Assembly (NCBI GenBank): GCA_937896185.1
Contig: CALBMG010000094.1
Span: 1-5,482, forward strand
DNA from: an uncultured Microbacteriaceae bacterium
GTDB lineage: Bacteria > Actinomycetota > Actinomycetes > Actinomycetales > Microbacteriaceae
Length of the DNA: 5,482 nucleotides
Direction: 5' to 3'
Under the pieces are notes generated by a model, which ran no database searches, was not told the DNA's origin, and saw nothing but the letters and a program-made list of their open reading frames with translations. Every line of letters starts with the position of its first letter. The first letter of the stretch is position 1. Made by a program: the position numbers and the translations under genes. Positions 1 to 5,482 of the stretch are shown here, piece after piece.

Positions 1-17
1 CGACGCTCTTCCGATCT
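1..17 (+). other. Residual Illumina TruSeq adapter sequence at contig end
   Basis: Bases 1-17 read CGACGCTCTTCCGATCT, which is exactly the 3' end of the Illumina TruSeq/paired-end read-1 adapter; on the minus strand it begins with the familiar AGATCGGAAGAGC. Its position at the very first base, with unrelated sequence starting at base 18, shows an untrimmed adapter at the end of an assembled contig rather than genomic DNA. Any translation that reads through it picks up artificial codons. Confidence 0.96.
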
Positions 18-314
18 CTCCAACGGCTCGTGATACAGAGTGTTCAACGCGATGCCCACAATGGACAAGCTCGTTACAACCCAATACGCCCACAGCCACC
101 CTCTCGCCGACTGTCCCCGCGTCATCCGGGCCAGAATCGCAAACAGGATCAACAGGAAACCCCAGATACTGAAACTACCGAGAAAAAATGTTTGTGTAAC
201 CGCAACCCCAAGGAAGCCATAGATGATTGCTGTCTCGCTGTTGCCGATGACGGACAACAAAAGCTGGGGATCCACCCAACTCGCGAACGCCAGAATTTGC
301 GTGTTTACGTCCAT
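18..314 (-). CDS. Hypothetical multi-spanning membrane protein, partial (3' end missing at contig edge)
   Basis: An ATG at 314-312 opens a minus-strand frame with no stop down to the contig end. It gives 99 genomic residues before the frame enters the adapter, beginning MDVNTQILAF. The start is well fixed: a TAG lies directly upstream in frame, and AGGAG sits 7 nt before the ATG. Hydrophobic stretches cover about residues 29-62 (one long or two short membrane segments) and 73-94. A short basic loop between them (R63, R66, R71) is probably cytoplasmic. Tryptophans are frequent in the second half (W51, W73, W75, W78). I do not recognise the family and see no catalytic motif, so no function is assigned. 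It may be co-transcribed with the small ORF 28 bp upstream. The C-terminus is lost, so the full length is unknown. Confidence 0.72.
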
Positions 315-321
315 CTAATAA

Positions 322-326
322 CTCCT
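322..326 (-). promoter_or_regulatory. Shine-Dalgarno site of the partial membrane protein gene
   Basis: On the minus strand AGGAG lies 7 nt upstream of the ATG at 314. This is the best evidence that the edge ORF is translated and that 314 is its start. Confidence 0.7.
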
Positions 327-342
327 AGCCCTAACGTATGAC

Positions 343-603
343 TCATTCTGGCGTCCTCCGACGGGGGAACAGCAATAACAAGCCGACGGATACAAACAGT
401 ACAAAGAAATCCAGGTTTGTTCCCTCTGAAAGATACGTCACGAAATTTGTGTACGCCTCTATCGGTGACACAAAACCGGGGATTCCAGGGTTCGAGGTAG
501 CCACTTTTACCACACCGTCCCAGGGACCTGTGAGCAGAACGTCACGAGCCCTCCTCCTGTAGACCAAAGTCAGTTGACTGTGCACATGGATAAATAGTGA
601 CAC
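343..603 (-). CDS. Possible small protein with C-terminal membrane segment, hypothetical
   Basis: A minus-strand frame of 86 codons runs from GTG at 603 to TGA at 345-343. Its most protein-like part is the C-terminus: a hydrophobic segment at about residues 65-79 (FFVLFVSVGLLLLF) followed by a basic tail, PRRRTPE, as in a single-pass or tail-anchored protein with a cytoplasmic end. It stops 28 bp before the membrane ORF at 314, in an operon-like arrangement. Against it, the GTG at 603 has no SD, a TAG in frame lies only 33 bp further up, and codon use is mixed. The GTG codons at 585 and 513 are alternative starts. An AGGAGG at 558-553 is well spaced only for an out-of-frame GTG that ends after 12 codons. 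It could be a real small gene or a decayed remnant. No family is recognised. Confidence 0.35.
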   Translation of the reverse strand: MSLFIHVHSQLTLVYRRRARDVLLTGPWDGVVKVATSNPGIPGFVSPIEAYTNFVTYLSEGTNLDFFVLFVSVGLLLLFPRRRTPE

Positions 604-628
604 GAGAGGATAAATTAAGCAACTCTCA

Positions 629-644
629 AAATCCTATAGGATTT
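629..644. promoter_or_regulatory. Perfect 16-bp palindrome, candidate operator
   Basis: AAATCCTATAGGATTT is perfectly self-complementary, without a spacer. It lies in the AT-rich gap between the stop of the SCP_3 gene and the start of the small minus-strand ORF, about 26 bp from the latter. The symmetry suits a homodimeric repressor site. The right half contains TAGGAT, a plausible actinobacterial -10 hexamer (TANNNT), so the site could overlap a promoter for the leftward membrane genes. Read as RNA it would be a weak 6-bp A/U-rich stem with a UAUA loop and only a short U run, so a terminator is less likely. No known regulator is assigned. Confidence 0.4.
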
Positions 645-695
645 CCGATCAGGGCACAGTAGGAAAGTTCTCAAAAACTGGTCGGGCAATAAATA

Positions 696-1058
696 TCAAC
701 CCACGGACAGAACAGGCAAAAGCTCTGACAAATCCGAACGAATTCCCGAAGCCCGTAACTGTCCCGCCGCGACAGCCTCTGACCACGAACGTGAGCCGGT
801 CGCCAAGTGAATCCAGCCGACAGGGTCGCATTCCACAACGTTCGGCGGAGTACCCCGAGAGTGCGAGGGTCCGTCGACACAGTGCACCGCACCAAACGGG
901 GGCACACGCACCTCGACAGAATTTCCCGGGGCAGCATCGGACAACAGTTGCAGCAAATAGCGCACCGCGCCGGCGATATCATCGCGTCGAGGTTCAGTGC
1001 CTAAGGCCGCACGCACATGCTCCAGCCCTGTGTGGTCATCGATCCGCGGTTTTCCCAT
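696..1058 (-). CDS. SCP_3-type 'sterol carrier family' protein (bacterial SCP ortholog)
   Basis: A complete 120-residue soluble protein. Family hallmarks are the block PGNSVEVRVPPFGAVHCVDG (44-63) followed by GPSHSRGTPPNVVE (63-76), then W82..LATG (85-88), W92, AV..G and ASGIRSDLSELLP (103-115). This is the pattern I know from small actinobacterial proteins annotated as sterol carrier family (Pfam SCP_3). The biochemical role is unknown; 'sterol carrier' reflects distant fold similarity, not proven lipid transfer. ATG 1058 is chosen because the frame, although open up to 1175, would otherwise run into purD. No SD precedes it, but TAGCGT lies 7 nt upstream, consistent with a leaderless mRNA. 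The gene diverges from purD across 39 bp. From memory, relatives in other actinobacteria (for example near purF/purM in mycobacteria) also lie close to purine genes, hinting at a functional link. Confidence 0.88.
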   Translation of the reverse strand: MGKPRIDDHTGLEHVRAALGTEPRRDDIAGAVRYLLQLLSDAAPGNSVEVRVPPFGAVHCVDGPSHSRGTPPNVVECDPVGWIHLATGSRSWSEAVAAGQLRASGIRSDLSELLPVLSVG

Positions 1059-1062
1059 GGAA

Positions 1063-1091
1063 TTCACGCTAGCAGGGCATTTCGGTAGGGT
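1063..1091 (+). promoter_or_regulatory. Candidate purD promoter (possible leaderless start)
   Basis: TTCACG (1063-1068, four of six matches to TTGACA) is separated by 17 bp from TAGGGT (1086-1091, a TANNNT -10 hexamer). The -10 ends 6 nt before the purD GTG, so transcription would begin at or next to the start codon. The same AGGG (1087-1090) is also correctly spaced (7 nt) to act as an SD if transcription starts further upstream; the sequence alone cannot decide. Confidence 0.45.
1066..1071 (-). promoter_or_regulatory. Candidate -10 box of the SCP_3 gene
   Basis: On the minus strand TAGCGT (TANNNT) ends 7 nt before the ATG at 1058, and no SD is present. This fits a leaderless transcript. 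No good -35 is visible 17-18 bp upstream. The box overlaps the -35 and spacer of the proposed purD promoter on the other strand, so the two promoters would share DNA. Confidence 0.35.
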
Positions 1092-1097
1092 TTGAGG

Positions 1098-2348
1098 GTG
1101 AAGATTCTTGTATTGGGTTCCGGCGCCCGCGAACACGCCATCGTCTCGACCCTGTTGCGTGACCCTGCCGGTCACGACATTATTGCCGCACCGGGTAACG
1201 CCGGAATCGCGCAGGTCGTCGAAACTGTCGCAATGGACATCACAAAGGGCGATGTCGTCGCCGCCTATGCAGAAGATACCCAGGTCGACCTGGTCGTCGT
1301 CGGGCCCGAGGCCCCCCTCGTGGCCGGTGTGGCCGACGCACTGCGCGCCCGGGGCATCGCCGTTTTCGGCCCCAACAAATCCGCAGCCCGTTTGGAAGGC
1401 TCAAAGGACTTCGCAAAAGAAATTATGGAAGCCGCCGGCGTACCCACGGGCCGCGCTGTCAGCGCATCGTCGATCGAGGAAGTCGACGCCGCGCTGGACG
1501 AATTTGGCGCACCGTATGTGGTGAAAGCCGATGGACTCGCAGCGGGCAAGGGCGTGATCGTTACCGCTGACCGTGATGCGGCGCACGCTCACGCAGCACA
1601 CTATGTGCAATACGGTCCCGTGCTGGTTGAAGAATTCCTGGACGGCCAAGAAGTTTCGCTTTTTGTTCTGTCAGACGGCGAGAACGTCGTGCCGTTGAGC
1701 CCCGCCCAGGATTACAAGCGCGCGTTGGACGGCGATGAGGGCCCCAACACGGGTGGAATGGGCGCATATTCGCCACTGCCATGGCTGCCAGCTGGTTTCG
1801 TCGACGAGGTTGTGCAGTCTGTCGCCGTTCCGACCATCCGAGAGATGGCTGCGCGTGGAACCCCCTTTGTGGGTTTGCTGTACTGCGGCTTGATCATCAC
1901 CGCACGAGGTGTGCGAGTTATCGAATTCAATGCACGTTTCGGCGACCCCGAAACGCAGGTCGTTCTGGAACGGCTCGATTCGTCATTGGCGTCGCTGCTG
2001 TTGGCGACGGCCACGGGCGCACTGGATAGCGAACCAGCCCCTGTCTTCTCGGACGATGTGGCAATCACCGTGGTGCTCGCCAGCGAAGGCTACCCCGAAT
2101 CGCCAATTACGGGACGGCCCATCTTTGGGTTGGCCGAAGCACTCGATGTTCCCGGTGTGTCGATTGCTCATGCTGCAACCGCGGCCAGCGAGGGTGGGTT
2201 CACGGCCACGGGAGGCCGAGTCTTGTCCGTCATCGCGCGTGCCGAATCTTTCGCCGAGGCTCGCACCAAGGCCTACGAAGCCCTGTCGTTCATCGACCTT
2301 GACGGTTCACACTTCCGCACCGACATTGCACTGCGAGTCGTATCGTGA
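1098..2348 (+). CDS. purD: Phosphoribosylamine--glycine ligase (GAR synthetase)
   Basis: PurD joins 5-phosphoribosylamine and glycine with ATP to make GAR, an early cytosolic step of IMP synthesis. The 416-residue length is normal for monofunctional PurD. In order: N-terminal nucleotide-fold start [14 protein letters not shown] (1-14), [12 protein letters not shown] in the N domain, ATP-grasp lysine/glycine loop [11 protein letters not shown] (143-153), [10 protein letters not shown] (217-226), the metal/ATP-binding signature [12 protein letters not shown] (276-287), and a C-terminal domain with [10 protein letters not shown]. All key regions are present and intact. GTG 1098 is preferred because it gives the canonical MKILVLGSG start and AGGG lies 7 nt before it; TTG 1092 would leave only 1 nt. 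The gene heads a rightward cluster and its stop overlaps the purC start. Confidence 0.97.
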   Translation: MKILVLGSGAREHAIVSTLLRDPAGHDIIAAPGNAGIAQVVETVAMDITKGDVVAAYAEDTQVDLVVVGPEAPLVAGVADALRARGIAVFGPNKSAARLEGSKDFAKEIMEAAGVPTGRAVSASSIEEVDAALDEFGAPYVVKADGLAAGKGVIVTADRDAAHAHAAHYVQYGPVLVEEFLDGQEVSLFVLSDGENVVPLSPAQDYKRALDGDEGPNTGGMGAYSPLPWLPAGFVDEVVQSVAVPTIREMAARGTPFVGLLYCGLIITARGVRVIEFNARFGDPETQVVLERLDSSLASLLLATATGALDSEPAPVFSDDVAITVVLASEGYPESPITGRPIFGLAEALDVPGVSIAHAATAASEGGFTATGGRVLSVIARAESFAEARTKAYEALSFIDLDGSHFRTDIALRVVS

Positions 2349-3205
2349 CCGTCGACGGTTGGACGCTCGCCTATTCGGGGAAGGTCCGCGACCTATATAT
2401 TCCGGAAACGGAATCCAGCCTGGATGATTCGGCCATGATGCTCATGGTCGCCAGCGACCGCGTGAGCGCCTTTGATCATGTTTTGGAACCCGGCATCCCC
2501 GGCAAGGGTGCGTTGCTCACTCAGTTATCGCAGTGGTGGTTCGCGCAACTGACCGAATTCCCTAATCACCTGCTGGGAATTGCAGCACCCGAAGCAATCG
2601 CCGACCGATCCATGGTGGTTCGCACCCTGAATATGCTTCCCGTGGAATGTGTTGTTCGTGGTTACCTTGTCGGCTCTGGATGGTCGGAATACCAGCAGAC
2701 CCAGACCGTCTGCGGCATCCCTCTTCCCGCCGGTTTGAACAACGGGGACAAGCTGCCCGAGCCCATTTTCACCCCCGCATACAAGGCCCCGCTGGGCGAA
2801 CACGACGAGAACATCAGTTTCGAACAGGCCTGCGAATTGGTGGGACACGACACTGCCGAAGAACTCCGGTCGGCAAGTCTGGCTATTTACACACGCGCTG
2901 CAGCCATCGCGGAATCCAAGGGCCTGATCCTCGCGGACACCAAATTTGAATTTGGCCGCAACCGCGAGACCGGCGAGCTCACTCTGTGCGACGAAGTTCT
3001 GACTTCGGATTCCAGCCGATACTGGGATGCGGAAACATATGCCGCTGGCGGAATCAATCGTCTCGAGTCATTTGATAAGCAGATCGTTCGCGACTGGCTG
3101 GCCGCCAACTGGGACAAAACGGGAACACCTCCGACCCTTCCCGCGGACATCGTGGAACAAACTGCCGCACGCTACCGTGAACTGATTTCACGCCTCACGG
3201 AATAA
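2345..3205 (+). CDS. purC: Phosphoribosylaminoimidazole-succinocarboxamide synthase (SAICAR synthetase)
   Basis: PurC condenses CAIR with aspartate using ATP to give SAICAR. The 286-residue protein has the expected blocks: SGKVRDLY (11-18, nucleotide loop), [10 protein letters not shown] (36-45), [16 protein letters not shown] (101-116, signature), [10 protein letters not shown] (139-148), [11 protein letters not shown] (151-161), [10 protein letters not shown] (195-204) and [12 protein letters not shown] (216-227), where [14 protein letters not shown] contributes conserved acidic and serine residues. The start GTG 2345-2347 overlaps the purD stop TGA 2346-2348 as GTGA. No independent SD is evident, so translation is probably coupled to purD. 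At 146-149 the sequence reads YKAP where I remember TKAE in many homologues, probably a lineage variant. The gene ends with TAA, 27 bp before the VOC gene. Confidence 0.97.
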   Translation: MTVDGWTLAYSGKVRDLYIPETESSLDDSAMMLMVASDRVSAFDHVLEPGIPGKGALLTQLSQWWFAQLTEFPNHLLGIAAPEAIADRSMVVRTLNMLPVECVVRGYLVGSGWSEYQQTQTVCGIPLPAGLNNGDKLPEPIFTPAYKAPLGEHDENISFEQACELVGHDTAEELRSASLAIYTRAAAIAESKGLILADTKFEFGRNRETGELTLCDEVLTSDSSRYWDAETYAAGGINRLESFDKQIVRDWLAANWDKTGTPPTLPADIVEQTAARYRELISRLTE

Positions 3206-3232
3206 ATCCATCACAGCTCACATCACAACGGT

Positions 3233-4087
3233 ATGACCTCGATTGCAGCTGCCACGCACATGGGCGCCGTCACACTCGATGTGGCCCAGCTCGACACCAT
3301 GATTCGTTTCTATACCGACGGCGTCGGTCTCGAGCTCATCACCAACGAGAACGGTGTGGCCACACTGGGCCGCAACGGGATCGTGTTGATGGTGCTGCGT
3401 CACGCACCGGGGCTCAAACATGCCGGACCCCGCGAGGCGGGCCTGTTTCACACCGCCATTCTGTTTGACACCGAACCGGGACTAGCAACGGCTGTACTGC
3501 GGGTAGCACAAGGGTTCCCCGCAACCTTTACGGGCAGTGCCGACCACCTCGTGTCCAAGGCCTTCTATTTCGACGACCCCGAAGGCAACGGTGTCGAGTT
3601 GTATTGGGATCGCCCCCGAGCCCAGTGGACAATCAACGGCGGCACAATTCAGATGGACACCCTGCCGCTGGACCCCAACGCCTACCTCGGCGACCATGTC
3701 ACCGACGACACATTCGCCGCGCACGGCACACACCCCGTCACTGTCGGTCACGTGCATTTGTCGGTCGGCGACGTCGAGGTCGCACACGATTTCTATGTGA
3801 ACCACATCGGTTTTGATGAAACGTTCCGATTCGGCGGCCAAGCCCTGTTCGTTTCCGCCGGTGGCTATCACCACCACATGGCCATGAACACGTGGAAGTC
3901 ACGGGGGGCCGGAATCCGTCAACCAGCGCTGGGGCTCGGAATTGTCGACATCACACTGCCGACTTCCGACGACCGCGGGCTCGTCATCGAACGCTTAACC
4001 CATTTCGGCCACCAAGTGCGCGACGACGGAAAGATTGTCACCGTCGACGACCCGTGGGGCAACGTAGTGAAGCTCGCAATCGCCTAA
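3233..4087 (+). CDS. Two-domain VOC (glyoxalase/extradiol dioxygenase superfamily) protein, CatE-like
   Basis: The 284-residue protein is built of two vicinal-oxygen-chelate modules. Module 1 (about 9-126) has H9-M-GAVTLDV, MIRFYTDGVGL (23-33), AGLFHTAILFD (69-79), DHLVSKAFYFDDPEGNGVELYWDR (104-127). Module 2 (about 172-284) has GHVHLSVGD (172-180), AHDFYVNHIGF, GGYHHHMAMNTW (210-221) and ends DDPWGNVVKLAIA. E122, H173/H175 and the His cluster 213-215 are plausible metal ligands; the end of module 2 lacks the usual acidic residue (K there). Similar proteins are annotated as ring-cleavage dioxygenase or glyoxalase, but the substrate cannot be told from the sequence. No SD precedes the ATG at 3233; a second ATG is at codon 10. 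It follows purC by 27 bp with no terminator between, so co-transcription with purDC is likely. Confidence 0.88.
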   Translation: MTSIAAATHMGAVTLDVAQLDTMIRFYTDGVGLELITNENGVATLGRNGIVLMVLRHAPGLKHAGPREAGLFHTAILFDTEPGLATAVLRVAQGFPATFTGSADHLVSKAFYFDDPEGNGVELYWDRPRAQWTINGGTIQMDTLPLDPNAYLGDHVTDDTFAAHGTHPVTVGHVHLSVGDVEVAHDFYVNHIGFDETFRFGGQALFVSAGGYHHHMAMNTWKSRGAGIRQPALGLGIVDITLPTSDDRGLVIERLTHFGHQVRDDGKIVTVDDPWGNVVKLAIA

Positions 4088-4088
4088 A

Positions 4089-4106
4089 CGCGCCACACAC
4101 TGCGCG
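4089..4106 (+). terminator. GC-only hairpin after the VOC gene, weak terminator candidate
   Basis: CGCGC (4089-4093) and GCGCG (4102-4106) pair perfectly around an 8-nt loop, one base after the TAA of the VOC gene. The stem is short (5 bp) and no U-tract follows, so it is not a classical intrinsic terminator. It may attenuate read-through before the purS promoter or have no role. Confidence 0.25.
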
Positions 4107-4126
4107 AATGAGCACACCGCAGCCGA

Positions 4127-4132
4127 TAGACT
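4127..4132 (+). promoter_or_regulatory. Candidate -10 box of a purSQL promoter
   Basis: TAGACT fits the actinobacterial TANNNT hexamer and lies in the 80-bp gap before purS. A start about 7 nt downstream would give a leader of roughly 29 nt containing the purS SD. No convincing -35 is found at 17-18 bp. It would let purSQL be transcribed separately from purDC-VOC. No riboswitch-like structure is visible in the gap. Confidence 0.4.
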
Positions 4133-4156
4133 GGAACCCGGTATCCGCCCAATCTT

Positions 4157-4162
4157 GAGGAG
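4157..4162 (+). promoter_or_regulatory. Shine-Dalgarno site of purS
   Basis: GAGGAG with 5 nt to the GTG at 4168, a strong ribosome binding site that fixes the purS start and marks the beginning of a translational unit separate from the VOC gene. Confidence 0.8.
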
Positions 4163-4167
4163 CATTC

Positions 4168-4416
4168 GTGCCCACTGTAATTGTTGAGGTCATGCCCAAA
4201 GAAGTGCTTCTGGACCCGGCCGGTAAAGCAACCGCCCGTGCCCTGCAGCGTTTCGGCGACGGCGAAATCACGGATGTTCGCATCGGGAAGCGTTTCGAAA
4301 TCACGGTCAACACCGACGTCACGCCCGAACTGCTCGACCACATCGGCGAACTCGCTCGCGACGTGCTCTCGAACCAGGTCATCGAAGACGTCACGTCGAT
4401 CCGCGTAGCCGAGTAA
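4168..4416 (+). CDS. purS: FGAM synthase subunit PurS
   Basis: PurS is the small subunit that bridges PurQ and PurL in the three-protein FGAM synthase of Gram-positive bacteria and is needed for ammonia transfer. The 82-residue product has the usual length. Its pattern is typical: an N-terminal strand VIVEVMPKEVLLDPAG (4-19), then ATARALQRFG, helix-strand VRIGKRFEITVN (37-48) and C-terminal NQVIEDVTSIRV (69-80), where NxVIED is characteristic. The GTG start is supported by GAGGAG 5 nt upstream. Only 3 nt separate its TAA from the purQ start, so the two are co-translated. Confident. Confidence 0.96.
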   Translation: MPTVIVEVMPKEVLLDPAGKATARALQRFGDGEITDVRIGKRFEITVNTDVTPELLDHIGELARDVLSNQVIEDVTSIRVAE

Positions 4417-4419
4417 ACC

Positions 4420-5115
4420 GTGCGCGTCGGAGTCATCACTTTCCCCGGTTCGCTCGACGACCGCGACGCACTGCGTGCCGTGCGCCTCGCAGGTGCCGAA
4501 CCCGTCGCCCTGTGGCACGATTCGCACGACCTGCAGGACGTTGACGCCCTCATCATCCCCGGCGGGTTCTCGTACGGCGACTACTTGCGGTGTGGCGCAA
4601 TCGCCGCACACTCGCCGATCATGTCGGAAGTCATCGACGCCGCAAACAAAGGCTTGCCCGTGCTGGGAATCTGCAACGGGTTCCAGGTCCTCGTCGAAGC
4701 ACACCTTCTGGAGGGTGGCCTGATTCGCAACGACCACGGTACGTTCATTCGCCGTGACCAGAAACTTCGCGTCGAAAACACCGGCACCGCGTGGACCAAC
4801 CAGTACGAGCTCGGGCAAGAAATCACCATCCCCCTGAAAAACGGTGAAGGTGGATTCATCGCCGACGAGGAAACACTGAAGCGCCTCGAAGGTGACGGGC
4901 TGGTGGCCTTCCGCTATCTCGACGTCAACCCCAACGGCTCACTCAACGACATCGCAGGACTGCGCAATGCACGCGGCAACGTTGTCGGACTGATGCCCCA
5001 CCCCGAGCACGCCGTAGAGGCGGGCTTTGGCCCCGACGCCGAACGCATGCAGTCCGGCACCGACGGCCTCGCAATGTTTGTTTCGGTACTCACCGACACC
5101 GTTCTTTCGAAGTAA
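4420..5115 (+). CDS. purQ: FGAM synthase subunit PurQ (glutaminase)
   Basis: PurQ hydrolyses glutamine and delivers ammonia to PurL for converting FGAR to FGAM. The 231-residue protein is a class I glutamine amidotransferase. Seen in order: [18 protein letters not shown] (3-20), [18 protein letters not shown] (45-62, oxyanion region), nucleophile elbow GICNGFQVL with C85, then LRVENT, GEGGF (142-146), and PHPEHAVE with H194 and E196 completing the Cys-His-Glu triad. All three catalytic residues are present. Variants compared with homologues I remember: FIRRD (109-113) where FICRD is common, and GEGGF where GEGRY is common. GTG 4420 follows the purS stop by 3 nt with only a poor SD, which indicates translational coupling. 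The purL start follows 9 nt after its stop codon. Confidence 0.96.
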   Translation: MRVGVITFPGSLDDRDALRAVRLAGAEPVALWHDSHDLQDVDALIIPGGFSYGDYLRCGAIAAHSPIMSEVIDAANKGLPVLGICNGFQVLVEAHLLEGGLIRNDHGTFIRRDQKLRVENTGTAWTNQYELGQEITIPLKNGEGGFIADEETLKRLEGDGLVAFRYLDVNPNGSLNDIAGLRNARGNVVGLMPHPEHAVEAGFGPDAERMQSGTDGLAMFVSVLTDTVLSK

Positions 5116-5118
5116 GGA
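5114..5118 (+). promoter_or_regulatory. Shine-Dalgarno site deciding the TTG start of purL
   Basis: AAGGA overlaps the purQ TAA stop and lies 6 nt before TTG 5125. No ATG or GTG in this frame is better placed, so TTG is taken as the start of purL. Confidence 0.65.
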
Positions 5119-5124
5119 AACCCG

Positions 5125-5482
5125 TTGACCGAGCTCGTCCTCGACACCGTCGAAAACGCCGCCGCAACCCCCGACAAGCACCAGCCGTATGAGCTGTTGG
5201 GCTTGAAGGCTGACGAATACGCCCAGATTCGTGAAATCTTGGGCCGCCGCCCCACCAGCGGGGAACTGGCCATGTATTCCGTAATGTGGTCGGAACACTG
5301 CTCGTACAAGTCGTCCAAGGTGCACCTGCGCCAGTTCGGCCAGAAGGTCAGCGACGACATGAAGAAGCACCTCATGGTCGGCATGGGCGAAAACGCCGGT
5401 GTTGTCGACATCGGTGAGGGCTGGGCTGTCACCTTCAAGGTTGAGTCACACAACCACCCTTCATACATCGAGCCTTTCCAGG
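5125..5482 (+). CDS. purL: FGAM synthase subunit PurL, 5' part only
   Basis: PurL is the ATP-dependent synthetase subunit of FGAM synthase, the short type that works with PurQ and PurS. Only 119 residues and one extra base lie in the window; the family is usually about 720-770 residues, so some 600 are missing on the right. The visible part has an N-terminal extension of about 20 residues, [20 protein letters not shown] (21-40), [20 protein letters not shown] (41-60) with the conserved active-site region around H58, then [11 protein letters not shown] (61-71), [20 protein letters not shown] (88-107) and [12 protein letters not shown] (108-119), part of the nucleotide/metal-binding region. The TTG start is supported by AAGGA 6 nt upstream. 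The frame is intact to the window end. It forms an operon with purS and purQ. Confidence 0.95.
   Translation, partial: MTELVLDTVENAAATPDKHQPYELLGLKADEYAQIREILGRRPTSGELAMYSVMWSEHCSYKSSKVHLRQFGQKVSDDMKKHLMVGMGENAGVVDIGEGWAVTFKVESHNHPSYIEPFQ

Noticed and set aside
30..341. Plus-strand 103-codon frame at the left end
   Set aside because: Its sequence is of low complexity type (rich in Q, R, P, T), has no SD, and is antisense to the membrane ORF, which has a clear SD and membrane segments.
481..502. tRNA T-loop-like GGTTCGAGG
   Set aside because: The flanking bases do not form a T stem, and no acceptor or anticodon arms could be found nearby.
568..579. AGTCAGTTGACT short inverted repeat with a TTGACT -35-like box
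   Set aside because: The stem is only 5 bp, and no TANNNT box lies 16-19 bp downstream on the plus strand, so neither an operator nor a promoter is supported.
1092..1097. TTG 1092 as purD start
   Set aside because: It leaves only 1 nt after AGGG and adds two residues before the canonical MKILVLGSG start.
1059..1175. Upstream extension of the SCP_3 frame to 1175
   Set aside because: It would overlap the start of purD, and the extra 39 residues show no family similarity. The family-like sequence begins near ATG 1058.
4084..4818. Long 244-codon open frame on the minus strand across purS and the first part of purQ
   Set aside because: It is antisense to two unmistakable genes, has no SD or recognisable domain, and its openness follows from the G/C-rich codon bias of the opposite strand.
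1..5482. CRISPR arrays, transposases, toxin-antitoxin, phage or defence genes
   Set aside because: No repeat-spacer pattern, transposase motif or paired small toxin genes were seen. Most of the window is ordinary purine biosynthesis.

Overview
The window is a piece of a high-GC Gram-positive (Actinomycetota) chromosome. The reasons are frequent GTG/TTG starts, G/C-rich codon use in the main genes, a three-subunit PurS/PurQ/PurL FGAM synthase, and an actinobacterial SCP_3 ('sterol carrier family') protein beside purD. A member of Micrococcales seems likely, but the genus cannot be fixed by eye. The first 17 bases are an untrimmed Illumina TruSeq adapter end, so the left edge is the physical end of a contig.

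Left arm (18-695, minus strand). A partial multi-spanning membrane protein of unknown function runs off the contig edge. Just upstream of it is a weakly supported small ORF with a C-terminal hydrophobic segment. Between that ORF and the next gene lies an AT-rich gap (40% GC by count over 601-700) carrying a perfect 16-bp palindrome. This stretch looks accessory compared with the rest.

Centre and right (696-5482). An SCP_3-family gene (minus) diverges from purD (plus) across only 39 bp. Rightward from there come purD, purC (4-bp GTGA overlap), a two-domain VOC/glyoxalase-superfamily gene, then purS, purQ and the 5' part of purL. A promoter-like -10 box lies before purS, and purS and purL have clear Shine-Dalgarno (SD) sequences.

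Together the genes cover three parts of de novo IMP synthesis. PurD makes GAR from phosphoribosylamine, the PurS-PurQ-PurL complex converts FGAR to FGAM using glutamine, and PurC makes SAICAR from CAIR and aspartate. The VOC protein and the SCP_3 protein have no assigned step in the pathway. I found no CRISPR array, transposase, RNA gene or defence system. The least explained parts are the left-arm membrane ORFs with their palindrome, and the two non-purine passengers (SCP_3 and VOC).
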